Shown piece after piece: positions 37,190 through 45,132 of a DNA stretch of 64,000 nucleotides. The stretch is taken from NCBI GenBank assembly GCA_947475995.1, contig CANJNI010000001.1, positions 124,001 through 188,000 of the forward strand. Reading direction: 5' to 3'. The DNA comes from Beijerinckiaceae bacterium. GTDB lineage: Bacteria > Pseudomonadota > Alphaproteobacteria > Rhizobiales > Beijerinckiaceae. The translations under genes and the position numbers were made by a program. The number at the start of each line of letters is the position of its first letter. The stretch's first letter is position 1. The notes below the pieces were generated by a model, which was not told the DNA's origin, did no database searches, and was given only the letters and a program-made list of their open reading frames with translations.

Positions 37190-38917
37190 ATGAGTGACAT
37201 TGCCGAACAGCCGCGCGCGGCCTTGCCGGCGGCGCGCGCGCCCCGGATGAACTCCGCGTGGCTGGCTGGCCTGCTTCTGCTGATCGCGATCGCAATCCTG
37301 ACGCTTGCGCCTGTCGTCTATGTGGTCATCGAAAGCTTCGACGTGTCGCCCCTCGGCGCTCCCTTCAAGTTCGGGCTCGACGGCTGGCGCGACATTGTGG
37401 GCAGCCAGCGGACGTGGAACTCGATCATCTATTCCTTCATTCTGTCGACGCGCGTGCCGATCGCGATTTTCGTCGCGCTGGGCATATCGTGGCTGCTGAT
37501 CCGCATCGACATTCCGGGCAAGAGATTCATCGAACTGTCGCTGCTGTTCGGTTTCTTCCTGCCCGGCGTGCCGATGATGATGGGCTGGGTGCTGCTGCTG
37601 GACAAGAATTACGGCCTGCTCAACGTGCTTGCGCAGAAGCTGCCGTTCATCACGGAACCGGTTTTTTCCATCTATTCGATCCCCGGCATCATGTGGGTGC
37701 ATCTCAGCCTGACCACGATTCCCATCATGGTGATCCTGCTGGCGCCGGCTTTCCGGCAACTCGACGCAGCCTATGAGGAAGCGGCGGAAATGTCGGGCGC
37801 CGGCCAGCTGACGGCCTTCCGCCGCGTCACCCTGCCCCTTCTGGCGCCTGCCATCCTGACCGCCTTCATCGCCGGACTGATCCGCAGCCTCGAAACCTTC
37901 GAGGTCGAGCAATTGCTCGGCGTTCCGGCGAACATCTATGTCTATGCGACGCGCATCTTCGAGATGATCAGCCGAGAACCGCCGCTGTTCGCTCAGGCGC
38001 TGGCGCTCAGCACGCTGTTTCTGGCGATCCTGTTCGTTCTGTCGGGGTTCTATCAACTCTACCTGCGCCGCGCAGGCAACCGCGCCACGATCACCGGAAA
38101 GGGCGGGCGGCTTCAATCGCGCAAGCGCGCATGGGCGCCGCTGGTGAGTGCGCTGCTCATCCTCTACGTCGCCTTCAGCATATTCCTGCCGCTGGCGGTG
38201 TTGATTGCAGGGTCGCTGAACAAGCTTTTCGGCTTCTTCTTTCTCGACGATCCGTGGACCGTGAACCACTGGGTTCAGGTGCTGGGGGACGATCGCTTCG
38301 GTCGCGCTGTGTTCAATTCGATCAGCCTGGGCATGCTGGTCGGCGTCATCGGCGTGCTGGCCTTTGCGCTGCTGTCGTGGGTCATCGTGCGCTCGCGGCT
38401 CTGGTCGCGCGATCTGATCAGCTTTCTGGTCTGGCTGCCCTGGGCTATTCCGGGCCTTGTGCTGGGCGTCACGCTGCTGTCGCTGCTGCTGAACGTGCCG
38501 GGCCTCAACAAGCTTTACGGCACCTTGACCCCGCTGATCCTCGCGCTGCTCATCAAGGAACTGCCCATCGGGGTGCAGATGATCCGCGCCGCCATCGCGC
38601 AGACCTCGCACGAGCTCGAAGAAGCGGGCAAAATGTCGGGCGCGCATTTCTGGCAGATTTTCCGCCGGGTGACATTGCCGCTCATCGCCCCTACGCTCGT
38701 GTCTGTATTCCTGCTCGTCTTCGCCAGCACTGTGCGCGACATCAGCACGGTGGTGCTGATCGCAGCGCCAGGGACTCGCACGCTGTCGCTGCTGATGTTC
38801 GACTTCGCCAGTTCGGGCCGTTTCGAGTCAGCGGCGGTTGTGGGCGTCATCATTGCGGTGATCGCCCTTGCGGTCACCGCCATCGCCTTCCGTCTCGGCC
38901 ATCGCGAAGGCATCTAG
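37190..38917 (+). CDS. ABC transporter permease, two fused FbpB-type domains (set 2)
   Basis: A 575-residue fused permease with EAA loops EEAAEMSGAGQLTAFRRVTL and EEAGKMSGAHFWQIFRRVTL. It shares organisation with the minus-strand permease but is clearly divergent in sequence. It begins 27 bases after the binding-protein stop and ends in TAG 14 bases before the second Rieske gene, so one transcript is likely. No ATPase gene accompanies it; the ATPase at 30804-31904 is the obvious candidate. Confidence 0.92.
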   Translation: MSDIAEQPRAALPAARAPRMNSAWLAGLLLLIAIAILTLAPVVYVVIESFDVSPLGAPFKFGLDGWRDIVGSQRTWNSIIYSFILSTRVPIAIFVALGISWLLIRIDIPGKRFIELSLLFGFFLPGVPMMMGWVLLLDKNYGLLNVLAQKLPFITEPVFSIYSIPGIMWVHLSLTTIPIMVILLAPAFRQLDAAYEEAAEMSGAGQLTAFRRVTLPLLAPAILTAFIAGLIRSLETFEVEQLLGVPANIYVYATRIFEMISREPPLFAQALALSTLFLAILFVLSGFYQLYLRRAGNRATITGKGGRLQSRKRAWAPLVSALLILYVAFSIFLPLAVLIAGSLNKLFGFFFLDDPWTVNHWVQVLGDDRFGRAVFNSISLGMLVGVIGVLAFALLSWVIVRSRLWSRDLISFLVWLPWAIPGLVLGVTLLSLLLNVPGLNKLYGTLTPLILALLIKELPIGVQMIRAAIAQTSHELEEAGKMSGAHFWQIFRRVTLPLIAPTLVSVFLLVFASTVRDISTVVLIAAPGTRTLSLLMFDFASSGRFESAAVVGVIIAVIALAVTAIAFRLGHREGI

Positions 38918-38931
38918 TTCCGGAGGATTCC

Positions 38932-40209
38932 ATGACGACACGCGAAGAGAACGATCTTCTGACCCGCACCGGCCCCGGAACGCCGGGGGGAGACATGATG
39001 CGCCGCTACTGGCAGCCTGTCGGGTTGAGCGCAGAGCTGAAGGATGCGCCTGTGCCGGTGAAGATTCTCGGCGAGGATCTGGTGCTTTTCCGCGGTGAGG
39101 ACGGAATTCCCGGCCTCATGGGCCTGCAGTGCCCGCATCGCTGCGCAGACCTGAGCTACGGGCGCATCGAGGATGGCGGATTGCGCTGCCTCTATCATGG
39201 ATGGCTTTTTGACCGTCACGGCAATTGTCTCGATCAACCGGCCGAGCCGCCGGAGAGCAAGTACAAGGACGAGATCAAGCACACGGCCTATCCGTGCCAT
39301 GAAACAGGCGGGGTGATCCTGACCTATATGGGCCCGGGCGAAGCGCCGCTCGTGCCGAACTATCATTTCCTGCACGCGCCGGAGAAGAACGTCTTCACCA
39401 CCAAGGTCTATCACGACTGCAATCAGTTGCAGGCCAACGAAGGCAATTTCGATCCTGCGCATCTGTCATTCCTGCATGCGCTCAATCCCGGCCGCGATGG
39501 ACGCACGGGCGTCAACCTCACCATGCAGGAAGTGATGGGCAAGCAGACGCGCCCGAAGATCGACACGGAACGTACGCGCTTCGGCCTGCGTATCTATGCC
39601 CAGCGCGATGCGGGCGAGGGCAAGAAGTATCTGCGCTGCACGAATTTCGTCCTGCCCAATATCGGATTTTTCGCAGGCGACGGCGGCCGCTCCGGGCCGA
39701 CCAGCTATTCGGTGCACTGGCACGTCCCGATCGACGACGAGAGCCACTGGCGCTACGACTTCTATTACGACGCCAAGGACGGCATCGACCACGAACGGCT
39801 GAACCTCAAGGTCAATACCGAAATGGGACCGGACTATCGTCCGACCCGCAAGCGCGAAAACAGGTATCTGCAGAATCGTGCGGAGCTCGACGCAACTTTT
39901 GCTGGCATGGGGGTCTACTTTCCATCGCACGATCTTTTCGCGGTCGAGACGCCCGGTCGCATCCACGACCGCACGCGCGAACATCTGGGCGCGAGCGATG
40001 TAGCAATCGTTCAGGCGCGACGCATGATGCTGAACGCCATCAAGGATGTGCAGGGCGGCAAGGAGCCGCCGGGTGTGATCCGCAGCCAGAATGAAAACGT
40101 GTTCAACGACCTGATCATCCTGTCGGTGATGATCGACAAGGATCAGGACCCGAAGCAATACACGAACAACATCGCGCAGACGCAGGACTATCACGCACTG
40201 AAAGCCTGA
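38932..40209 (+). CDS. Rieske non-heme iron oxygenase, large subunit (paralogue 2)
   Basis: A 425-residue oxygenase, strongly similar to the one at 34733. Rieske ligands are Cys67, His69, Cys86 and His89; the mononuclear site reads GNFDPAHLSFLH. The ATG at 38932 follows CGGAGG closely. Compared with paralogue 1 the Rieske half is nearly identical (CADLSYGRIEDGGLRCLYHG), whereas the substrate-pocket half differs more, suggesting duplication followed by substrate change, or two sequential hydroxylations. No reductase partner is encoded in the window. Confidence 0.93.
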   Translation: MTTREENDLLTRTGPGTPGGDMMRRYWQPVGLSAELKDAPVPVKILGEDLVLFRGEDGIPGLMGLQCPHRCADLSYGRIEDGGLRCLYHGWLFDRHGNCLDQPAEPPESKYKDEIKHTAYPCHETGGVILTYMGPGEAPLVPNYHFLHAPEKNVFTTKVYHDCNQLQANEGNFDPAHLSFLHALNPGRDGRTGVNLTMQEVMGKQTRPKIDTERTRFGLRIYAQRDAGEGKKYLRCTNFVLPNIGFFAGDGGRSGPTSYSVHWHVPIDDESHWRYDFYYDAKDGIDHERLNLKVNTEMGPDYRPTRKRENRYLQNRAELDATFAGMGVYFPSHDLFAVETPGRIHDRTREHLGASDVAIVQARRMMLNAIKDVQGGKEPPGVIRSQNENVFNDLIILSVMIDKDQDPKQYTNNIAQTQDYHALKA

Positions 40210-40229
40210 ACCGCAACCGGGAGAGAGCC

Positions 40230-41333
40230 ATGAACGCTATGCAGAGAACATCCGCCCTGTTGGGCGCGGTCGCGGCGCTTTCGCTGTCCCTTGCGGGCGC
40301 GGCGCTGGCGGCGGGCTGGGACGACGGCGGCGGCGAGGCCTGGCAGAAGGTGCTGGAAGCCGCAAAGAAGGAAGGGCCGGTGGTGGTGCTCGGGCGCCCC
40401 GACCTCGGCAAGCCTTTTGCTGAAGGCTTCAAGCGCGACACAGGCCTCAGCATGGAATATCTGGGCGGACAGACCCGCGAGTTGCAATCGCGCTTCCGTC
40501 GCGAAGTGGCGTCCGGCAACGTACTCAGCGACGCCATTCTGGGCGGCGAGACCGCCGTCGACATGATCGCCCCGGACTATCTGATGTCGCTTGCCGACAA
40601 GATCATGTTGCCGGGCGTCAAGGACGGCAAGAACTGGATCAACGGCCACATGCAGTGGGGCGACAACAAGCAGACCTATCTGTTTATCGGCGGTGAATAT
40701 GTTCACGGCTGGCCGGTGCTCAACACCAACCTGATCAAGCCCGGCGAAGTGCGCGTCTGGGAAGATATGCTGAAGCCCCAGTTCAAGGGGAAGATCGTGG
40801 CGTTCGATCCGCGCGAGGGCGCGGGCGGCGCGGCGGCGGCCTATATCATCGAGACGAAGGGCATCGAGTTCTACAAGAAGCTCTACAAGGATCAGGAGAT
40901 GGTGCTGGCGCGCGACGGGCGTCAGGTCGTCGAGTGGCTGGCGCGCGGTTCGCATTCGATAGCGCTGGGCGCAGTGCCGCCGGATGTGGAATATTTCCGT
41001 AACGCGGGCATGAAGCAGCTTGTCGTCACCCCGATGGAGGACGGCCCCGGCACCTTGCTGGGCGGCAGCGCAGTGCTGACGATCGCCAAGAAAGCCCCGC
41101 ACCCGAACGCCGCAACCGTGTTCCTGAACTGGTACGCCAGCAAGCCCGGCCAGGAAGCATTCAGCGCCACATGGCGCACGCCCTCCAACCGCACCGACGT
41201 GGTCGTGGCGAGCGTGCCGGACTATGTGAAGCCCGTCGCAGGCAAGAAATATCTCGAACAATATCGCGAGGACTGGTGGATGCAGCGCCGGACCGTGATC
41301 GAAAAGCAGCTTGAAGAACTTCTCGGCAAGTAA
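40230..41333 (+). CDS. ABC transporter periplasmic binding protein, FbpA/AfuA type (set 2)
   Basis: A 367-residue binding protein, same length as the first set but diverged, with signal peptide MNAMQRTSALLGAVAALSLS ending ALAAG. A strong ribosome site (GGGAGAGA) precedes the ATG at 40230. The mature protein opens AWQKVLEAAKKEGPVVVLGR and ends with the family block HPNAATVFLNWYASKPGQEA. It follows the second Rieske gene by 20 bases and is followed by a stable hairpin. Ligand unknown; the aromatic-catabolism context suggests an aromatic acid. Confidence 0.9.
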   Translation: MNAMQRTSALLGAVAALSLSLAGAALAAGWDDGGGEAWQKVLEAAKKEGPVVVLGRPDLGKPFAEGFKRDTGLSMEYLGGQTRELQSRFRREVASGNVLSDAILGGETAVDMIAPDYLMSLADKIMLPGVKDGKNWINGHMQWGDNKQTYLFIGGEYVHGWPVLNTNLIKPGEVRVWEDMLKPQFKGKIVAFDPREGAGGAAAAYIIETKGIEFYKKLYKDQEMVLARDGRQVVEWLARGSHSIALGAVPPDVEYFRNAGMKQLVVTPMEDGPGTLLGGSAVLTIAKKAPHPNAATVFLNWYASKPGQEAFSATWRTPSNRTDVVVASVPDYVKPVAGKKYLEQYREDWWMQRRTVIEKQLEELLGK

Positions 41334-41339
41334 GCGGCT

Positions 41340-41368
41340 GAGGGTGCGCCAGCAAATGGCGCGCCCTC
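41340..41368 (+). other. Intercistronic hairpin between binding-protein and LigJ-like genes
   Basis: GAGGGTGCGCCA (41340-41351) and TGGCGCGCCCTC (41357-41368) can form a 12-pair stem with one G-U pair and a five-base loop. No T run follows, so it is more likely an mRNA-stabilising or attenuating element that lets the binding protein be made in excess than a full terminator. Confidence 0.6.
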
Positions 41369-41395
41369 GCTTCAAAATCAAACAGGAAGAAACGC

Positions 41396-42493
41396 ATGTA
41401 TCTGGGCAAGAAAGTCATTTGCACGCACGGTCATATTTCGACGCCTGTGCATTTTCGCGGATATGCGGCAAACCTCATCGCGCTGCGCAATCCGGGCGGC
41501 GACGATCTGAAGATTCCCGAAGGCCCCATGCGTGAAGCCATGAACCGGCATTTGCAAATGCTGGACGAACGCGACATCGACGTCCAGCTCATCTCGCCGC
41601 GTCCGGTGGCGATGTTGCACTGGGAGCGGCCGTTCATTCAGGAGAAATGGGCGCGCACCACCAACGATACGATCGCCGAACAGTGCCGCATGGAGAAGCG
41701 CTTCGTGGGCGTCGCGCAGCTTCCGCAAGCGCCCGGGCTGAACATCCGCAAGTGCGTTTCGGAGCTTGAATATGCGATCAAGGACCTCGGCTTCGTGGGC
41801 GCCACCCTGAACCCCGATCCTGCGGGTGACCGCCAGTCGCCGGGACTGGACGATGAAGCCTGGTTCCCGATCTACGAGGCTGCGCAGGATCTCGACGCCA
41901 CGCTCATCGTTCATCCGTCCGTGTCGAAAGACCCGCGCATCGAGCGGCTGCCGCATTCCTACCAGTACAACAACCTCACGGAAGAAACGCTGGCGACGCT
42001 GCTGCTCGAACAGGGCTCGGTGTTCGAGCGCTTCCCGAAACTGCGGATCGTGATCTGTCATTGCGGCGGCGCGCTGCGCCGGCTGCAAGCGAATGGGGAC
42101 GCCTATGACGCATGTCTGCCGAAAGACGCTCCGGGCAACAAGATCGGATCAAGCGGACAGGAGTCCGGCGGCCAGGTCGGTACGGGCCGCGTGCGCCGCG
42201 CCAAGAAGCCGAAGCCGGACCTGAGGAACAATCTGTTCTTCGACACCTGCGCTTACGATCCGTGGTTTCTGGGAGCCGCGATCCATCAGCGTGGTCCGGC
42301 CCAGATGGTCTTCGGCAGCGAAGTTCCCGGCTCGGGATCAGCGATGCAAAATCCCTTCACGGGACGACCGTCGGACGATGTGGTCGCGACGATCAACAAG
42401 TTCGACTTCCTCACCGAACAGCAACGGGTCGACATTTATCACAACAACCCCCGCAAGGTTTTCCCGCTGATGGAGAAGCTGGGGCTGTTCTAG
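41396..42493 (+). CDS. Amidohydrolase-superfamily protein resembling LigJ (4-oxalomesaconate hydratase)
   Basis: A 365-residue TIM-barrel metal-dependent enzyme. Metal-site pattern starts CTHGHIS (His11, His13) and continues with TLIVHPSVS and VICHCGGAL. Segments LGFVGATLNPDPAG, NNLFFDTCAYDP, MVFGSEVPGSG and HNNPRKVFPLMEKL match the layout I recall for LigJ-type hydratases of the protocatechuate 4,5-cleavage pathway, so hydration of a ring-cleavage product is plausible; decarboxylases of the same superfamily are the alternative. A Gly/Ser/Lys-rich insertion (about residues 239-273) precedes NNLFFDTC. Last gene of the plus-strand operon, ends in TAG before a strong terminator. Confidence 0.8.
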   Translation: MYLGKKVICTHGHISTPVHFRGYAANLIALRNPGGDDLKIPEGPMREAMNRHLQMLDERDIDVQLISPRPVAMLHWERPFIQEKWARTTNDTIAEQCRMEKRFVGVAQLPQAPGLNIRKCVSELEYAIKDLGFVGATLNPDPAGDRQSPGLDDEAWFPIYEAAQDLDATLIVHPSVSKDPRIERLPHSYQYNNLTEETLATLLLEQGSVFERFPKLRIVICHCGGALRRLQANGDAYDACLPKDAPGNKIGSSGQESGGQVGTGRVRRAKKPKPDLRNNLFFDTCAYDPWFLGAAIHQRGPAQMVFGSEVPGSGSAMQNPFTGRPSDDVVATINKFDFLTEQQRVDIYHNNPRKVFPLMEKLGLF

Positions 42494-42507
42494 TCGCCAT
42501 GCCGTGC

Positions 42508-42543
42508 GTCCCCTCCGGTTCATCGCGCCCGAACGGAGGGGAC
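42508..42543. terminator. Bidirectional terminator-like hairpin
   Basis: Ten-base perfect stem GTCCCCTCCG / CGGAGGGGAC (42508-42517 and 42534-42543) extended by TTC/GAA. It lies exactly between the convergent LigJ-like and flavin monooxygenase genes. It lacks a long T run, so termination may be partial or Rho-assisted. Confidence 0.65.
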
Positions 42544-42551
42544 GACGCGCC

Positions 42552-44165
42552 TCAATGGCCGGTCGCGATCGCGTCGACTTCCGCCGCATCGTCCGGGGCC
42601 GCATTGCCGCGCCAGACGATGTGCATGTCGGGCCGCAGCAAAAGCAGGTCGTAACCGTAGAGGTCGCGGGCGATCTGATCAGGAATATCCAGCACCGTCA
42701 CCGGCGCCCCATAGCCCGCAATGGCCTTTTGCAAATGGCTTGTGTCGATCTTCGTACCGCCGAGACGGATGATCGTGTAGCCGAAGGCCGGCAGATGATC
42801 CTGCACGGCGGACCCGTCGTTGAGCCAGACATGCGGCAGACGTGCGCCGGGCCACGTGGTCGGCTCGTAGGTGCGGAACAGATGTTCAGGGCCGCCCGGC
42901 ACATCGCAGATGATGGGCGAGGCCACATAACGATAGCCGAGTTCCGCCCCGACCATCTCGTTCGTCTTTCGCTGCTCGACATCCGCGACGGCGGCGAGAA
43001 TTTCGCGCGACTGCTTTCCTTCCGGCGTGCGGTCGTTGATGTTGGGCTGCCACATGGAACGCCACTTGCGGCGGCCGAGCGTCGCATAGCGTGATGCGCC
43101 GACGTTGCGGTCGCCAATCTGGCGACGTTCGAATTCGTAGGACGGCAGCAGGTTCGGGCCGCCCCATCCCTTCAGCACGGCTTCGAGTTTCCACGCCAGA
43201 TCAATCGCGTCGCCCGCGCCGGAATTCATCCCGAGGCCGCCGGTCGGTATCACGAGATGCACGGCGTCGCCCGCGAGGAACACGCGGTCCTTCTGGTATT
43301 TCTCCGCCACCAGCAGGTTTTGCCGCCACGGATTGCAGGACAGCATTTCGTATTTCACCGGCACGCCGACGGTCTTTTCAAACTGGCGCTTCATGGCTTC
43401 GTCGCTGTCGACGACGGAGTGAAGCGTCCAGTGCTTCGTCGAATCCTGCATGATCAGGAAGGTCGATTTGTCGTCGGCCACATGATAGTGGCGCCCGCGT
43501 CCGGGGCCGTTGCCCATCGGCAACTTGTCGGCGAGTTCCTCGCAATAATAGAGCGCCTGCCGCAGGCCCAGCGAATTGGCCTCGCCGTGCAGGCGAATGC
43601 CGAGCGCGTGACGCACCGGGCTCGCGCCGCCATCGCAGCCGACCACATAGGCCGAGCGCAGAACGCTTTCGGAGCCATCGGGATTTCGGATGCGCGTCGA
43701 GACTCCCTGCTCGTCCTGTTCAAGCGACAGGAATTGCGTGCTCCAGCGCATCGTGATGGCGGGAATCCTTTCGCATTCTTCCTTCAGCAGCGGCTCGAGC
43801 GTGTATTGCGAGATCAACTGATAGGGTTCGAGCGGGACGGAGCCATCGGTGGTGTTGCGAATGTCGAATTCGGCCTCGGCGACGGACGGATAGGGCAAGC
43901 GAAGCAGCGGCGGCTTCGTCATGTCCTCGATGACATAGACATCCATCGGCCAGTTGCGGTCGAGACCCGCGGCGCGAACCTTCTTCGAGATGCCGAGACG
44001 ACGGTAGATTTCCATCGTGCGGGCGTTGATGCGCTCCATCTTCGGCAGGAAGGCCGGCTTCTCCTTCTGCTCGATGACCATCGTCCGGATGCCGCGACGG
44101 CCAAGGTCCAGCGCCAGCGTCATCCCGCCCGGCCCTGCGCCGACGATCAAAACCTGCGTATCCAT
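42552..44165 (-). CDS. FAD-dependent aromatic monooxygenase (PheA/TfdB/MhpA family)
   Basis: A 537-residue flavoprotein hydroxylase. The N-terminus MDTQVLIVGAGPGGMTLALD has the GxGxxG dinucleotide fold, the central part the FAD/NAD motif YVVGCDGGASPVRHALGI, and RVFLAGDAVHLVIPTGGLGM the ribityl-binding GD motif; a thioredoxin-like C-terminal domain with VLDIPDQIARDLYGYDLLLL is typical of the phenol-hydroxylase branch. It would hydroxylate a phenolic ring with NAD(P)H and oxygen, possibly to prepare it for LigB cleavage. ATG 44165 has GGAGG six bases upstream. It lies downstream of the iclR-type gene on the same strand. Confidence 0.9.
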   Translation of the reverse strand: MDTQVLIVGAGPGGMTLALDLGRRGIRTMVIEQKEKPAFLPKMERINARTMEIYRRLGISKKVRAAGLDRNWPMDVYVIEDMTKPPLLRLPYPSVAEAEFDIRNTTDGSVPLEPYQLISQYTLEPLLKEECERIPAITMRWSTQFLSLEQDEQGVSTRIRNPDGSESVLRSAYVVGCDGGASPVRHALGIRLHGEANSLGLRQALYYCEELADKLPMGNGPGRGRHYHVADDKSTFLIMQDSTKHWTLHSVVDSDEAMKRQFEKTVGVPVKYEMLSCNPWRQNLLVAEKYQKDRVFLAGDAVHLVIPTGGLGMNSGAGDAIDLAWKLEAVLKGWGGPNLLPSYEFERRQIGDRNVGASRYATLGRRKWRSMWQPNINDRTPEGKQSREILAAVADVEQRKTNEMVGAELGYRYVASPIICDVPGGPEHLFRTYEPTTWPGARLPHVWLNDGSAVQDHLPAFGYTIIRLGGTKIDTSHLQKAIAGYGAPVTVLDIPDQIARDLYGYDLLLLRPDMHIVWRGNAAPDDAAEVDAIATGH

Positions 44166-44222
44166 CCGTTTCCTCCACATGTGGCGTGGGGAAATCATCG
44201 GCCATTCGACCCGGGCGGTCAA

Positions 44223-44236
44223 TTGAAATATATCAA
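44223..44236. promoter_or_regulatory. Near-palindrome TTGA-N6-TCAA upstream of the monooxygenase gene
   Basis: TTGAAATATATCAA, 58 bases upstream of the monooxygenase start and inside an AT-rich patch. The same TTGA-N6-TCAA form occurs just upstream of the IclR-type regulator gene (45084-45097), making it a candidate operator for that regulator. Confidence 0.45.
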
Positions 44237-44265
44237 AATCCCAAATTATGCGAATTATCGACTAT

Positions 44266-45081
44266 CTATGGTTGGCCGAAATCCCGATCTTCCGCCCCGT
44301 TCATCTCGGGCGAATTGTCGCGTGCGATCGCTTTGGTCACGATGGCTGCGCCGAACACGACCCGGTCCGCAATGGTCCGCAGACGGTCCTGCGCCAATTG
44401 CGCCTGGCCGACTGTGATGCTCAGGCTCCCCAGAACAGAGCCGCGACGGTCGAACACCGGCGCCGCAATGCCGGTGACGCCGGGCGTCACATCTGCAGCG
44501 GTGGAATCCCAACCCTGCTGGCGAATGTCGCGCAGGATGGCCCGGGCCGTGTCGAGCGATGCGCCGTAGCCAGCCGCCTCGAAATCAGCAGCCTGGGCGG
44601 CGTGAAGCTTGCGGATCGCCGCCAGCGGCATGTTCGCCAGAATGATCCGGGAGGCCGCGCCGCGCAGCAGCGGCCGCGACTTGCCGCGCTCGTAATTGCT
44701 CTGGAATGTCTGCGTATTCTGCTCCTGATGAACACACAGCACGCGGTCCCGGTAGCGCCGGCACAGCAGCGCGATTCCCGGCACAGTCTCGACCAGTTGC
44801 GCCATGACCGGGCGGGCGGCGACGATCATCGGATCGCGCTGGCGCATCTGGTAATCCAGTTCGGCGATGCGCGGCCCGAGCGTGTAGCCGATGTCCGGCA
44901 GGGACGTCAGCAGGCCCGCATCGGTCAGGACTTTCAGATAGCGATAGAGGGTGGAACGCGTGAGTCCGAGACGGGCGTGCAAATCCTCGATGGCCCATTC
45001 CATGCGCGACCCGTCGAACAGGTCCAGAATGTTGATCATGCGTTCGAGGCTGGTCATGGGCGCATCCTTGATCTCAGCCAT
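44266..45081 (-). CDS. IclR-family transcriptional regulator
   Basis: A 271-residue regulator with an N-terminal winged helix-turn-helix (about residues 10-72: TSLERMINILDLFDGSRMEW, RLGLTRSTLYRYLKVLTDAG) and a C-terminal IclR effector domain (AAPVFDRRGSVLGSLSITVG). ATG 45081 is preferred to the TTG at 45090. IclR proteins commonly control aromatic and acetate catabolism with a pathway acid as inducer, which fits the neighbouring genes. It ends in TAG about 100 bases before the flavin monooxygenase start. A TTGA-N6-TCAA sequence sits immediately upstream, hinting at autoregulation. Confidence 0.92.
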   Translation of the reverse strand: MAEIKDAPMTSLERMINILDLFDGSRMEWAIEDLHARLGLTRSTLYRYLKVLTDAGLLTSLPDIGYTLGPRIAELDYQMRQRDPMIVAARPVMAQLVETVPGIALLCRRYRDRVLCVHQEQNTQTFQSNYERGKSRPLLRGAASRIILANMPLAAIRKLHAAQAADFEAAGYGASLDTARAILRDIRQQGWDSTAADVTPGVTGIAAPVFDRRGSVLGSLSITVGQAQLAQDRLRTIADRVVFGAAIVTKAIARDNSPEMNGAEDRDFGQP

Positions 45082-45083
45082 AT

Positions 45084-45097
45084 TTGACAAAGATCAA
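45084..45097. promoter_or_regulatory. TTGA-N6-TCAA site upstream of the iclR-type gene
   Basis: TTGACAAAGATCAA, three bases upstream of the proposed start codon. It has the same half-sites and spacing as the sequence at 44223-44236. Location is suited to repression by occlusion. Confidence 0.4.
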
Positions 45098-45132
45098 GTC
45101 AGTTCAAGCTGTTCCGCGACGATTGTCGCCGA

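Noticed and set aside
36074-38647. 857-codon minus-strand frame opposite binding protein and permease
   Set aside because: Both plus-strand genes are certain; the antisense frame has no ribosome site or recognisable domain.
36059-41333. Ferric iron uptake system
   Set aside because: The transporter class resembles iron importers, but binding-protein and permease genes are interleaved with oxygenases, no siderophore or Fur-box sequence was recognised, and the ligand tyrosines of iron binders are not evident.
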